From assembly GCA_016704565.1 (NCBI GenBank), contig JADIZV010000001.1:434001-498000 (forward strand): a stretch of DNA of 64,000 bases. The letters are read 5' to 3'. The position numbers were made by a program, and so were the translations under genes. Position 1 is the first letter of the stretch; each line of letters opens with the position of its first letter. The notes under the pieces are model-generated. The model was not told where the DNA came from. It ran no database searches and saw only the letters and a list, made by a program, of their open reading frames with translations. The stretch comes from Candidatus Phosphoribacter baldrii. Lineage in GTDB: Bacteria > Actinomycetota > Actinomycetes > Actinomycetales > Dermatophilaceae. This document shows, piece after piece, positions 9,161-18,077 of the stretch.

Positions 9161-9256
9161 CCTCGTCCGCCTGGCGCGGCATACGCGGCAGCGTGGGCTA
9201 CCGGCCGTCAAGGGCGGAAGAGGCTCCATCCCAATTTTTCGTTATACGACTTGTTC

Positions 9257-9550
9257 ATGGTGAGTGAGGAACAGTTCCGCACCTGGGCGGAGGAAGCCGA
9301 GGCCGGCTACGACGTCGAGGAGTTGAAGCGCCGGGGACGGGGCCGTCCCGGAAGAGGGGCCGAGCCGATGCAGGTGGTGGCGGTCCGCTTGACGGCCCAG
9401 GAACTGGCGGCTCTGGACGCTGCAGCTGTCAAGCACGAGATGACCCGGTCCGAGGCCATCAGGGCCGCCCTGGCTCATTTCGCCGAATCGGATTGTCCTG
9501 CAACGAAATTGGAAGCGCGCCCGAAGGGATTCGAACCCCTAACCTTCTGA
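9257..9550 (+). CDS. Ribbon-helix-helix DNA-binding protein
   Basis: 97 residues. A charged N-terminus (EEQFRTWAEEAEAGYDVEEL) is followed by a basic GRGRPGRG linker and an RHH fold: VAVRLTAQELAALDAAAVKH, then EMTRSEAIRAALAHF. This is the usual layout of CopG/RHH antitoxins or autoregulators. No toxin gene is adjacent. A TATACG box at 9243-9248 lies close to the ATG. The last residues are read from the antisense strand of tRNA-Arg, and the stop lies inside the tRNA gene, an odd overlap that suggests an altered 3' end. Confidence 0.7.
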   Translation: MVSEEQFRTWAEEAEAGYDVEELKRRGRGRPGRGAEPMQVVAVRLTAQELAALDAAAVKHEMTRSEAIRAALAHFAESDCPATKLEARPKGFEPLTF

Positions 9551-9588
9551 TCCGTAGTCAGATGCTCTATCCGTTGAGCTACGGGCGC
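9516..9588 (-). tRNA. tRNA-Arg (anticodon ACG)
   Basis: A 73-nt cloverleaf on the reverse strand. The acceptor GCGCCCG pairs with CGGGCGC, the anticodon stem TCTGA/TCAGA encloses loop CTACGGA (anticodon ACG), and the T arm contains GGTTCGAAT. No CCA is encoded. It would read CGU/CGC/CGA after A-to-I editing. Its 3' part overlaps the convergent end of the RHH gene. Confidence 0.95.
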
Positions 9589-10003
9589 TAGTCGCCGCAC
9601 CACCTACTCCGACCCCGCGAGCCCCCAACAGAGAGCCTCGCAGAAGACAGACCAGGCCGTGCGCCGAGGGGCAAGCCTACCGGCATACCGGCCGTCGGAG
9701 GAAATCGGAACCGCCTCGCCGCACCTGCCCCGCGAAGCCCCAACACCGGGAGGCCACCCCCTGGAAACCCGCCGTCCACCCAACGGTCCGCCGCCCGATC
9801 ACCGCACAGCCACATCCTGTGAGGGGACTCACCACGAAGGGACCGAAGGCCCGTATGCCGTCCGCTCGCCACCGGGATACGGTGGTCCAGACCGCGGCGT
9901 TCGGACTGGTCGCCGGGCGACACCTGTGTCCCCTCATCCCATCCGGACTCCCGACACCAATTCGGCAGCGAGCGCCTTCTGGGCGATCACGGAAGGGATG
10001 GTC
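9589..10003. other. Leader region upstream of pckG
   Basis: About 415 bp without a convincing gene. It contains two GTATGCC-motif copies (near 9681 and 9852) and the SD-like GGAAGGG at 9991-9997 serving pckG. The open frame through it is a shadow extension of pckG. No clear promoter hexamers were identified. Confidence 0.6.
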
Positions 10004-11794
10004 ATGAGCACGTCACACAAGGGGCTGGCCGCGTGGGTCGACGAGGTCGCCGCGCTGTGCAAGCCCGCTTCGGTCCACTGGGTGACCGGGACGCCGGAGG
10101 AGATCGAGAGCCTCAACCAGGCCCTGGTCGCCAGCGGCACGTTCATCAAGCTCAACGACGAGAAGAAGCCCAACAGTTACTGGTGCGCATCTGACCCGAG
10201 CGACGTCGCCCGCGTCGAGGACCGCACCTACATCGCATCGGTCAACCCCGAGGACGCCGGCCCGACGAACAACTGGATCGACCCGGCCGAGCTCAAGGCG
10301 ACGATGACCGGCCTTTACGAGGGCTGCATGGCCGGCCGCGTCATGTATGTCATCCCGTTCGTCATGGGTCACCTCGACGCAACCGTCCCGATGTTCGGTG
10401 TCGAGATCACCGACTCGGCCTATGTCGTGGTCAACATGAACATCATGGCCCGCATCGGCACGCCGGTCCTGGAGGTCATGGAAGCCCTCGACTGCGACTT
10501 CGTCCGCGGGCTGCACTCGATCGGCGCGCCCCTCGCCGAGGGCCAGGCCGACGTCGCGTGGCCGTGCAACGACACGAAGTACATCGCGCACTTCCCCGAG
10601 ACCCGCGAGATCTGGTCGTTCGGCTCCGGTTACGGCGGCAACGCGCTGCTGGGCAAGAAGTGCTACGCCCTGCGCATCGCCTCCGCGATGGCCCGTGACG
10701 AGGGCTGGATGGCCGAGCACATGCTCATCCTCAAGCTCACCTCCCCCAAGGGGAAGGTCCACTACATCTGTGGCGCGTTCCCGAGCCAGTGCGGCAAGAC
10801 CAACCTGGCCATGCTCGAGCCCACCATCCCCGGATGGAAGGCCGAGATGATCGGCGACGACATCTCCTGGATGCGTTTCGGTCCCGACGGTCGCCTGTAT
10901 GCCGTGAACCCCGAGTTCGGTCTGTTCGGCGTCGCCCCCGGCACCGGCATGAGCACCAACCCGATGGCCATGCGGACCATCGACATGGGCAACTCGATCT
11001 TCACCAACGTCGCCCGCACCGACGACGGCGACGTGTGGTGGGAGGGCATCTCCAAGGAGAAGCCGGCGCACCTCATCGACTGGAAGAACCGCGACTGGAC
11101 GCCCGAGGGCGGCGAGCTCTCCAGCCACCCGAACAGCCGCTTCACGACGCCAGCCAAGCAGTGCCCGATGATCGCCCCCGAGTACGACAACCCCGACGGT
11201 GTCCCGATCTCGGCGATCCTCTTCGGTGGTCGGCGCGCCTCGACCGTCCCGCTGGTCTACGAATCGCGCAACTGGACCCACGGCACGTTCGTCGGCGCCA
11301 CGCTCTCCTCCGAGACGACCGCCGCCGCGACCGGCGCAGTCGGTGTCGTGCGCCGCGACCCGATGGCCATGCTGCCCTTCATCGGCTACCACGCCGGTGA
11401 CTACATGCAGCACTGGATCAACATCGGCAAGCAGGCCGACGAGTCCAAGCTCCCGAAGATCTACCAGGTCAACTGGTTCCGCAAGGACAAGGACGGCCAC
11501 TGGCTGTGGCCCGGATTCGGCGACAACAGCCGCGTCCTCAAGTGGGTCGTCGAGCGGCTCGAAGGCGAGGCCGAGGCTGTCGAGACCCCCATTGGCCTCG
11601 TCCCGGCTCCGGGTGCCATCGACGCCGAGGGCCTGGACATGGCTCCCGACGACGTCACCAAGGCGGTCGCGGTCGACCTCGACGAGTGGCGCGCCGAGCT
11701 GCCGCTCATCGAGGAGTGGTTCGCCAAGATTGGGGACCGCCTCCCCGCCCAGCTGCACGCCGAGCTCGACGGCCTCAAGGAGCGCCTGGCCTGA
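10004..11794 (+). CDS. pckG: Phosphoenolpyruvate carboxykinase (GTP)
   Basis: A 596-residue GTP-dependent PEPCK, normal length for the actinobacterial enzyme. It decarboxylates and phosphorylates oxaloacetate to PEP in the cytoplasm (gluconeogenesis/anaplerosis). Visible motifs are the P-loop FPSQCGKTNLAML with the hyper-reactive cysteine, the metal/nucleotide motif IGDDISWMRF, the PEP-binding NPEFGLFGVAPGT and FIGYHAGDYMQHW. ATG 10004 is preferred over the in-frame ATG at 9998 because the GGAAGGG ribosome site is then 6 nt upstream. It is monocistronic, followed by a strong hairpin terminator. Confidence 0.97.
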   Translation: MSTSHKGLAAWVDEVAALCKPASVHWVTGTPEEIESLNQALVASGTFIKLNDEKKPNSYWCASDPSDVARVEDRTYIASVNPEDAGPTNNWIDPAELKATMTGLYEGCMAGRVMYVIPFVMGHLDATVPMFGVEITDSAYVVVNMNIMARIGTPVLEVMEALDCDFVRGLHSIGAPLAEGQADVAWPCNDTKYIAHFPETREIWSFGSGYGGNALLGKKCYALRIASAMARDEGWMAEHMLILKLTSPKGKVHYICGAFPSQCGKTNLAMLEPTIPGWKAEMIGDDISWMRFGPDGRLYAVNPEFGLFGVAPGTGMSTNPMAMRTIDMGNSIFTNVARTDDGDVWWEGISKEKPAHLIDWKNRDWTPEGGELSSHPNSRFTTPAKQCPMIAPEYDNPDGVPISAILFGGRRASTVPLVYESRNWTHGTFVGATLSSETTAAATGAVGVVRRDPMAMLPFIGYHAGDYMQHWINIGKQADESKLPKIYQVNWFRKDKDGHWLWPGFGDNSRVLKWVVERLEGEAEAVETPIGLVPAPGAIDAEGLDMAPDDVTKAVAVDLDEWRAELPLIEEWFAKIGDRLPAQLHAELDGLKERLA

Positions 11795-11838
11795 TCGCCA
11801 GCCTCACCTGACCGGGTGATCCGGTCGCGAACGACCCT

Positions 11839-11874
11839 GACGGGGGTCCCGGCAGTCGTGCCGGGACCCCCGTC
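11839..11874 (+). terminator. Strong hairpin terminator of pckG
   Basis: A perfect 16-bp stem (GACGGGGGTCCCGGCA at 11839-11854, complement at 11859-11874) with loop GTCG, 45 bp after the pckG stop. No U-tract follows, which is usual for actinobacteria. Confidence 0.9.
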
Positions 11875-11902
11875 CTCGTCTGGTCCCCTCCCGCGCCATC
11901 CC

Positions 11903-11937
11903 GTATGCCGCCCGCTCACCTCGCGCGGGCGGCATAC
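11903..11937. terminator. Hairpin of two inverted GTATGCCG motifs
   Basis: GTATGCCGCCCGC (11903-11915) and its exact complement (11925-11937) form a 13-bp stem with a 9-nt loop. Each arm is one copy of the dispersed motif. It follows the pckG terminator and could stop transcription from either side. Confidence 0.8.
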
Positions 11938-12061
11938 CTCTGCGGACGGCCGACCCCCGCGAAGGTCAACGATCTTCGTTCCACTCGACGAAATCCCATG
12001 GAGTAGGCAATAGATCGACGATCTTTCAGCGCCCTCGACACAGCGCAGCAGCCCCCATGAA

Positions 12062-12303
12062 AAGTCAGATGACGCGCATCCGGACGAGCTGATGGCGGGC
12101 TACCTCACCGCGGACACCGGCCCGGGCTGCTGCTCAAGGCCGACATGATGCGCTGGTTGGCCGAGGTGGCGCCGGAGTGCACCGAGCTGACGCCCGGTAA
12201 TGCAACTTCCAACACGCACATGCTCGCCGTCTACACGCGCCTGGGCTATCGGCCGGTCGGGCGCGGGGTGGCCTTCCAGCGAACTCTGCCCGCGCCCGCA
12301 TAA
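12062..12303 (+). pseudogene. C-terminal remnant of a GNAT acetyltransferase
   Basis: From about 12124 the frame reads LLLKADMMRWLAEVAPECTE, then ELTPGNATSNTHMLAVYTRL, then GYRPVGRGVAFQRTL, ending with TAA at 12301-12303. This is the typical C-terminal half of actinobacterial GNAT enzymes (GLLLK..M..WL...P......N..SN.HM..VN..LGYR.VGRG..FQ). The acetyl-CoA-binding half is missing and no start is available. The preceding 11940-12060 shows nothing recognisable. Confidence 0.7.
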
Positions 12304-12486
12304 ACCTCTCCGTTGCACCCTTTCGGCGGTACAATCGCCTTCGCGGGTCGGGAGCCCGCACGTTGGGGTATGCCGCTATCGGACTTTGTCGGTCGCGGCA
12401 CGTGTCGCTGGGGCCGGTGACACGACGTTACGTCACGAGTCGGGAGCTCGGGACGTCTGGGGAACGAGTTCGAGGGGGTAGGTGCC

Positions 12487-12624
12487 ATGACGGCATACGT
12501 TGGGCGGCGACGCGACGACAATCGAGACGCAAGGCTGCGGGATCGGACGACGATCGTGCTCGCGCTGTTGAGTGCTCTGGTCGTGTTGTCAATTCCGCTG
12601 GGGCTGTTGGCTGCTCGCGGCTGA
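12487..12624 (+). CDS. Small single-helix membrane protein
   Basis: A 45-residue ORF begins at ATG 12487 after a strong ribosome site (GAGGGGGTAGG). A charged N-terminus (MTAYVGRRRDDNRDARLRD) leads into one membrane helix (TIVLALLSALVVLSIPLGLL) and ends AARG. A hairpin terminator follows 7 bp after the stop, so it looks like a self-contained unit. The 180-bp leader contains a TACAAT box and a GTATGCC motif. No family recognised. Confidence 0.6.
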   Translation: MTAYVGRRRDDNRDARLRDRTTIVLALLSALVVLSIPLGLLAARG

Positions 12625-12630
12625 CATGCT

Positions 12631-12659
12631 GCGGACCGAGCGCATGTTGCTCGGTCTGC
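12631..12659 (+). terminator. Hairpin terminator
   Basis: GCGGACCGAGC (12631-12641) pairs with GCTCGGTCTGC (12649-12659) through an 11-bp stem with one G-U pair and a 7-nt loop, directly after the small membrane protein. Confidence 0.75.
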
Positions 12660-12709
12660 GCCGCATTTGAGACGCGTCTGGGGACCGTCCGTCCGTCCGT
12701 TGGCGAGGG

Positions 12710-13177
12710 TCAATGGTTGGGTGCAGCTGGGGGCTGACCCGGGAGCTGACCTTGGCCGGGGATCTGGTTTTGGCCGGGAAGTTGACCCTGTCCCGGAAGC
12801 TGGCCCCGCCCAGGGAACTGACCTTGGCCCGGCCCGCCCGGTCCGCCTGGCCCGCCACGTCCGCCGACTCCGCTGTCGGGTGCGCTGATCCCGTTGGGCG
12901 TCGCGGCCGCTGCGGCCACCGCACCAACGCCACTCAGCGCGAGCACACCAGCAGCCACCAACGCCGTCGTCCGACCGCTCCAGCGGCTCGTCTTCTCCTG
13001 CAACGCTTCCGGTTCGGTCGGGCGACCCGCCTCCCAGAGTGGAGGGAAACCCACCTCTGGCGTGGGTTTGCCTCCACTCTGCGTCGGCTCCGCGGGCTCG
13101 GCGGGGACGGCACCCGGGAAACGGGCCTCGGGAAGCTGGGACACGGCATACCTCTGCAGGGTCGGGCGGACGCACAT
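12710..13177 (-). CDS. Membrane-anchored protein with Pro/Gly/Gln repeats
   Basis: 155 residues from ATG 13177. A Pro-rich cytoplasmic part contains TQSGGKPTPEVGFPPLWEAG. A single helix (TALVAAGVLALSGVGAVAAA) follows, then an exported low-complexity tail of GGPGGPG and repeated GQGQLPGQ units. It is divergent from the response regulator gene at 13329. The GT39 protein of the same cluster also carries a Gly-rich tract. I infer an envelope protein controlled by the adjacent two-component system; its function is unknown. Confidence 0.6.
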   Translation of the reverse strand: MCVRPTLQRYAVSQLPEARFPGAVPAEPAEPTQSGGKPTPEVGFPPLWEAGRPTEPEALQEKTSRWSGRTTALVAAGVLALSGVGAVAAAAATPNGISAPDSGVGGRGGPGGPGGPGQGQFPGRGQLPGQGQLPGQNQIPGQGQLPGQPPAAPNH

Positions 13178-13328
13178 GGGTGGAGCTACGAGGCGCGAGT
13201 GTTCCGCGGGGACCTGTGATCGGCCTGTGGACGTTCTGTCGCGGCGCCGTGACCTGGCACCATCTCTCACAGGAAGCACACAGCAAACGCACACGACCCC
13301 GACACCCGACGCCGAGAGACTCCCGATC

Positions 13329-14066
13329 ATGACCACGAACTCCGTGAAGCCGCAGAAGCTCGAGCGCCCCGATGGCACCCCGCCGCGGGTCCTTGTCGTC
13401 GACGACGAGCACAACCTCACCGAGCTGCTCTCGATGGCGCTGCGCTACGAAGGCTGGGAGGTCAAGGCGGCCGGGACCGGCATGGCAGCCGTGCGAGCGG
13501 CCCGAGAGTTCGAGCCCGACGCGGTCGCCCTGGACATGATGCTCCCCGACATGGACGGCCTGGAGGTGCTGCGCCGGATGCGGGAGCACAACGACCGCCT
13601 GCCGGTCCTCTTCCTCACCGCCCGCGACGCCGTCGAAGACCGGATCGCCGGCCTCACCGCGGGGGGCGACGACTACGTCACCAAGCCGTTCAGCCTTGAG
13701 GAGGTCGTCGCCCGGCTGCGCGCACTCATGCGCCGCACCGTGCTCGTCGCCGCCGAGGAGGACGACTCCCGCCTGGTCGTCGGCGACCTCACCCTCGACG
13801 AGGACTCTCACGAGGTGACCCGCGGCGGCGCCCAGATCCAGCTCACTGCAACGGAGTTCGAGCTGCTGCGTTATCTCATGCGTAACCCGAAGCGGGTGCT
13901 GTCCAAGGCCCAGATCCTCGACCGGGTCTGGAACTACGACTTCGGCGGCCAGGCCAACGTCGTCGAGCTCTACATCTCCTACCTGCGCAAGAAGATCGAC
14001 GCCGGCCGCGAGCCGATGATCCACACGATGCGCGGGGTCGGTTACGTGCTCAAGCCGGCGAGCTGA
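13329..14066 (+). CDS. OmpR-family response regulator
   Basis: 245 residues. The receiver domain starts PRVLVVDDEHNLTELLSMAL, with the phospho-acceptor Asp at about residue 69 (VALDMMLPDMDG) and the TKPFSLEE lysine motif. The C-terminal winged helix includes LTATEFELLRYLMRNPKRVL and VVELYISYLRKKIDAG, ending IHTMRGVGYVLKP. ATG 13329 is chosen because it begins just before the receiver domain. The stop overlaps the histidine kinase start (TGATG), so the pair is translationally coupled. It belongs to the MprA/TcrA type common in actinobacterial envelope stress systems. Confidence 0.93.
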   Translation: MTTNSVKPQKLERPDGTPPRVLVVDDEHNLTELLSMALRYEGWEVKAAGTGMAAVRAAREFEPDAVALDMMLPDMDGLEVLRRMREHNDRLPVLFLTARDAVEDRIAGLTAGGDDYVTKPFSLEEVVARLRALMRRTVLVAAEEDDSRLVVGDLTLDEDSHEVTRGGAQIQLTATEFELLRYLMRNPKRVLSKAQILDRVWNYDFGGQANVVELYISYLRKKIDAGREPMIHTMRGVGYVLKPAS

Positions 14067-15772
14067 TGACCGCTCCGACCGCACCTTCGGGGGGCGCCAC
14101 CACCCCAGCCGGTATGCCGCCCACCCCTTCCCCCGCGGCCGCCTCGACCGCGTCGTCGGTCACCTCGACCGCGTCGACCACGTCCGCTGCTTCCTCGGCC
14201 GCCTCGGCCGCGCCTGCTGCGTCCTCGGCCCCCTCGACCGCAAGCGCACACCCGGAGCCGGCCTTCGTCGAGCCCACCCCCAGCTCGGATGCGCGACTCT
14301 GGCACCCGTCGACCTGGACGCTGCGGACCAAACTTGTCGCCTCGATGCTGACCCTGTTCACCGTCATGACCCTCGTCATCGGGGCGGCCTCCGTCGTGTC
14401 CCTGGACCGTTTCCTCACCGGTCAGCTCGACGACCAACTGCGGGCCTCCCTCAACCGGATCCCGCCTCAATTCGGCGGGACCAGCTCCCCCACGACGCCG
14501 CGTGATGGCGACGGCGATCTCGGCCGCGGACCGGGCGACGAGGGCTTCGTGGTCGTCGTCCTGGCCAACGGGACCTCCTATGCCAGGCAACGAGACACCA
14601 TCACCGTCGATCAGATCAAGCTCCTGCAGAACGCCAACTTCGGCACCCAGCCTCAGGACATCGACCTCGGGGGCGACCTGGGCAACTACCGGGTCCTCGC
14701 CGGGACGTCCGCCCGCAACAGCGGAGCGATCGCCTATGTCGGACTGCCGCGCACCCGCCAGAGCGGGACCGTGGGCAACGCGTTTCGCACCGCTATTGTC
14801 GCCTCGCTGCTGGGTTTGCTCGCCGTCGGCATCGGCGGCGCCTGGCTGGTCAAGCGCAACCTGCGCCCGCTGACCCGCGTCGCCGACACGGCCACCCGGG
14901 TCTCGCAGCTGCACCTGTCCTCCGGCCAGGTCGCCCTCGCCGAACGGGTCCCCGAAGCCGACACCGACCCGCGCACCGAGGTTGGCAAGGTGGGCCTCGC
15001 CCTCAACGAACTCCTCGACCACGTCGACGAAGCCCTCAACGCCCGCCACGAAAGCGAACAGCGGGTCCGCCAGTTCGTCGCCGACGCCTCGCACGAGCTG
15101 CGGACCCCGCTCGCCTCCATCCGGGGGTATGCCGAGCTGACCCGCAAGGAGCCCGAGCCAGTCCCGGCCGGGGTGGTGCACGCGATCAGCCGAGTGGAGT
15201 CCGAGGCCAAGCGGATGTCCTCCCTCGTCGATGACTTGCTCCTGCTCGCTCGCCTGGATGCGGGCCGACCGCTGGACCAGGAGGACGTCGACCTCACCGA
15301 GCTGGTCGTCAACGCGGTCAGCGATGCCCACGCCGCATCCCCACAGCACAAGTGGCGCCTCGACCTGCCCGACGAACCCGTCACCGTCCGCGGCGACAGC
15401 GCCAGGCTGCACCAGATTGTCGCCAACCTGCTCGGCAACGCCAGGGTCCACACCCTGCCCGGCACGACAGTCCTCACGAGCATCTCGCGCGAGCCCGGAG
15501 TGGTGCGCCTGTCGGTCCGCGACGACGGCCCCGGTGTGCCCGCCGACCAACAGTCGAAGGTCTTCCAACGCTTCGCCCGCGGCGACTCCGCGCGCACCCG
15601 CACGGGGGGCAGCACCGGCCTGGGCCTGTCGATCGTCGCAGCGGTCGCCGGTGCCCACGGTGGCTCGGTCCAGTTGACCAGCAAGCCGGGCGACACGACC
15701 TTCTCGGTCCTGCTCCCCGCCCCGGACGACGCGACGTCGACCCCGCGCTGGGCCGGCCGGGTCACGCCCTGA
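14066..15772 (+). CDS. Sensor histidine kinase
   Basis: 568 residues. An Ala/Ser/Thr/Pro-rich N-terminus of about 90 residues is followed by helix 1 (LVASMLTLFTVMTLVIGAAS), an extracytoplasmic sensor region of about 130 residues and helix 2 (TAIVASLLGLLAVGIGGAWL). A HAMP segment comes next, then the H-box FVADASHELRTPLASIRGYA, N-box HQIVANLLGNARVHT, and G boxes DDGPGVPADQ and STGLGLSIVAAVA. All kinase motifs are intact. The Ala/Pro-rich tail ahead of helix 1 is unusual and may be cytoplasmic low-complexity sequence. Partner of the regulator at 13329. Confidence 0.93.
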   Translation: MTAPTAPSGGATTPAGMPPTPSPAAASTASSVTSTASTTSAASSAASAAPAASSAPSTASAHPEPAFVEPTPSSDARLWHPSTWTLRTKLVASMLTLFTVMTLVIGAASVVSLDRFLTGQLDDQLRASLNRIPPQFGGTSSPTTPRDGDGDLGRGPGDEGFVVVVLANGTSYARQRDTITVDQIKLLQNANFGTQPQDIDLGGDLGNYRVLAGTSARNSGAIAYVGLPRTRQSGTVGNAFRTAIVASLLGLLAVGIGGAWLVKRNLRPLTRVADTATRVSQLHLSSGQVALAERVPEADTDPRTEVGKVGLALNELLDHVDEALNARHESEQRVRQFVADASHELRTPLASIRGYAELTRKEPEPVPAGVVHAISRVESEAKRMSSLVDDLLLLARLDAGRPLDQEDVDLTELVVNAVSDAHAASPQHKWRLDLPDEPVTVRGDSARLHQIVANLLGNARVHTLPGTTVLTSISREPGVVRLSVRDDGPGVPADQQSKVFQRFARGDSARTRTGGSTGLGLSIVAAVAGAHGGSVQLTSKPGDTTFSVLLPAPDDATSTPRWAGRVTP

Positions 15773-15856
15773 TCCTCCTTGTTCACGCCCTGACCCTCCG
15801 GCTGATCTTCCGGGTGACCCCCTGATCTTCACCGAACAGACCTGGGAGACGCACAG

Positions 15857-18076
15857 GTGACCCATAGCGCGGCCGACGACGGTAGTCCCATGACCGACAT
15901 CGCCCTGGCCCACACCTCGCTTGACGGGCCCGACACCGCGCCAATCCTCAGCCCTACCAACGCCACCAGCGCCACCGACGCTTCCGACGCCAGGACGGTC
16001 CTGCCGACGGCACCGACGGCACCGGCGACACCGGCGACACCCTCGGTCGGAGGCGCGAAGGGCGGGAGGGCGGCATACGGCATCCGACGGGTCTGGCGTG
16101 GTCCGGAAGGCGACCCGACCTGGGCGCGCCCGGCGCTGCTCGGTCTGCTAGCGGCGACCGCAGTGTTCTACCTGTGGAACCTCACGGCCAACGGCTACGC
16201 GAACTCGTTCTACTCCGCGGCCGTGCAAGCCGGTGCCGACTCGTGGAAGGCGTTCTTCTTCGGCAGCTCAGACGCGGCGAACTCGATCACCGTCGACAAG
16301 CCGCCGGCCTCGCTGTGGTTCATGGCCCTGTCGGTGCGGATCTTCGGGCTCAACTCGTTCGCCATCCTGCTGCCCGAGGTGCTCATGGGCGTCGCGACGG
16401 TCGGCGTCGTCTATGCCACGGTGAAGCGCCAATTCGGTTCCGCCGCAGGCCTGGTCGCGGGTGCGATCCTCGCGCTGACACCCGTCGCGGTGTTGATGTT
16501 CCGCTTCAACAACCCCGATGCGCTGCTTGTCCTCGCCATGGCATTGGCTGCATGGGCCACGGTCCGCTCGATCGAGGAGTCCTCGCCGCGCTGGTTCGCT
16601 CTCGTCGGTGTCTTCATCGGCCTGGCCTTCCTCACCAAGACCCTGCAGGCCTTCCTCGTCGTGCCCGGCTTCGCGCTGGCCTACCTGATCGCCGCCCGTC
16701 CGCCGCTGCTGCGCCGCATCTGGCACACCGTCATCGGCGGCCTTGCGATCGTCGCCTCGGCCGGGTGGTGGGTTGCGATCGTCGAGCTGCTCCCGGCCGG
16801 CATGCGGCCCTATATCGGTGGCTCACAGACCAATTCGTTCCTCGAGCTGACGTTCGGTTACAACGGGCTCGGCCGGATCAACGGCAACGAGACCGGATCG
16901 GTCGGCGGCGGCGGCCCCGGAGGCAACGGCTCCAGCATGTGGGGCGCCACCGGCCTGGCCCGGATGTTCAACTCCGACAACGGCGGTCAGATCTCCTGGC
17001 TGCTGCCTGCCGCTCTCGTCCTGCTTCTCGTCGGCCTGGCCTACCGAGCCCGTATGCCGCGCACCGACGCCCGCCGCGCGGCATACGTCGTGTGGGGCTC
17101 GTGGCTGGTCATCACCGCGCTCGTCTTCTCACTCATGGCCGGCATCTACCACGCCTACTACACCGTCGCACTCGCGCCAGCCATCGCTGCGCTCGTCGCC
17201 ATGGGTGGCGCCGAGGCATGGGAGCGTCGCGAGCGCTGGACCGGCTGGGCTCCGCTGGCTGCGGTCACGCTGCTCACCGCGGTCTGGAGCTTCGTCCTGC
17301 TGTCTCGGACCACCTCGTGGAACGGTTGGCTGCGCGTCGTCGTGCTTGCCCTCGGCCTGGCCGCTGCGGTGGGCTTCGTCCTGGTCAACCGGCTGCACGC
17401 CCGCGCCGTCCCAGCCGTGCTGGGGGTCGCGCTGGCCGCCGCGTTGCTGGGGCCCGCGGCATACAGCGTGGCCACGGTGACCACCGCGCACACCGGCTCG
17501 ATCGTCCTGGCCGGACCGGCCGGCGCGGGAGGCGCGGGAGGGCCCGGCGGAGCACCAGGAGGTATGCCGCCCGGCGCGGCTCCCGGCGGCACCGGCACCA
17601 CTCGCGGTGGGGCCACGGGCGGTCCTGGGCAGGGTGGTCTTGGACAGGGCGGTCTGGGGCAGGGTGGTCCTGGCGGGGCTGGCGGCCTGCTCAACGCGGC
17701 GATGCCCTCGACCGCCGTCGTTCAGGCGTTGTCGACCGATGCGTCGTCCTTCACGTGGGTCGCGGCAGCAGTCGGCTCGCAGAGTGCGGCAGGACTGCAG
17801 CTCGGGACGCAACTGCCGGTCATGGCCATCGGCGGCTTCAACGGCTCGGACCCGAGCCCGACCTTGGCGCAGTTCCAGGCCTACGTCGCGGCGAAGCAGA
17901 TCCACTATTTCGCCTCGGGCGGGGGCTTCGGGCAGCAGAACGGCGGCAGCCGGGAGGCCACCCAAATCGCCTCGTGGGTCGCGTCGAATTTCACCTCGGT
18001 GACGATCGGCGGGGCCACGTTCTACGACCTCACCCAGCCGCTGTCCGGCGGCTCAGCCACGACTCAGTCAACCTGA
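15857..18076 (+). CDS. GT39/ArnT-like integral membrane glycosyltransferase
   Basis: 739 residues from GTG 15857, about 13 nt after GGGAGAC. Ten or more membrane helices; the first periplasmic loop has DSWKAFFFGSSDAANSITVD followed by KPPASLWFMAL (DKPP motif). FRFNNPDALLVLAMAL follows later. These are hallmarks of lipid-linked-sugar transferases related to ArnT and protein mannosyltransferases. After the last helix come a Gly-rich tract (repeats of GGLGQGGLGQGG) and a folded 110-residue C-terminal domain ending in a Phe/Tyr-rich segment. An inverted pair of GTATGCCGCGC motifs lies inside the coding sequence at 17050-17092. It likely glycosylates envelope proteins or polymers outside the membrane, with the GtrA gene downstream. 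Confidence 0.88.
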   Translation: MTHSAADDGSPMTDIALAHTSLDGPDTAPILSPTNATSATDASDARTVLPTAPTAPATPATPSVGGAKGGRAAYGIRRVWRGPEGDPTWARPALLGLLAATAVFYLWNLTANGYANSFYSAAVQAGADSWKAFFFGSSDAANSITVDKPPASLWFMALSVRIFGLNSFAILLPEVLMGVATVGVVYATVKRQFGSAAGLVAGAILALTPVAVLMFRFNNPDALLVLAMALAAWATVRSIEESSPRWFALVGVFIGLAFLTKTLQAFLVVPGFALAYLIAARPPLLRRIWHTVIGGLAIVASAGWWVAIVELLPAGMRPYIGGSQTNSFLELTFGYNGLGRINGNETGSVGGGGPGGNGSSMWGATGLARMFNSDNGGQISWLLPAALVLLLVGLAYRARMPRTDARRAAYVVWGSWLVITALVFSLMAGIYHAYYTVALAPAIAALVAMGGAEAWERRERWTGWAPLAAVTLLTAVWSFVLLSRTTSWNGWLRVVVLALGLAAAVGFVLVNRLHARAVPAVLGVALAAALLGPAAYSVATVTTAHTGSIVLAGPAGAGGAGGPGGAPGGMPPGAAPGGTGTTRGGATGGPGQGGLGQGGLGQGGPGGAGGLLNAAMPSTAVVQALSTDASSFTWVAAAVGSQSAAGLQLGTQLPVMAIGGFNGSDPSPTLAQFQAYVAAKQIHYFASGGGFGQQNGGSREATQIASWVASNFTSVTIGGATFYDLTQPLSGGSATTQST

Positions 18077-18077
18077 C

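Noticed and set aside
10013..11758. 581-codon reverse-strand ORF opposite pckG
   Set aside because: Typical GC-rich antisense shadow: Arg/Gly/Val/Asp-biased, no domain, and the sense strand encodes a full PEPCK.
12246..14084. 612-codon reverse-strand ORF across the response regulator
   Set aside because: Antisense shadow of the regulator; no domain and no start signal. Only the frame 12710-13177 within that area was kept, in a different phase.
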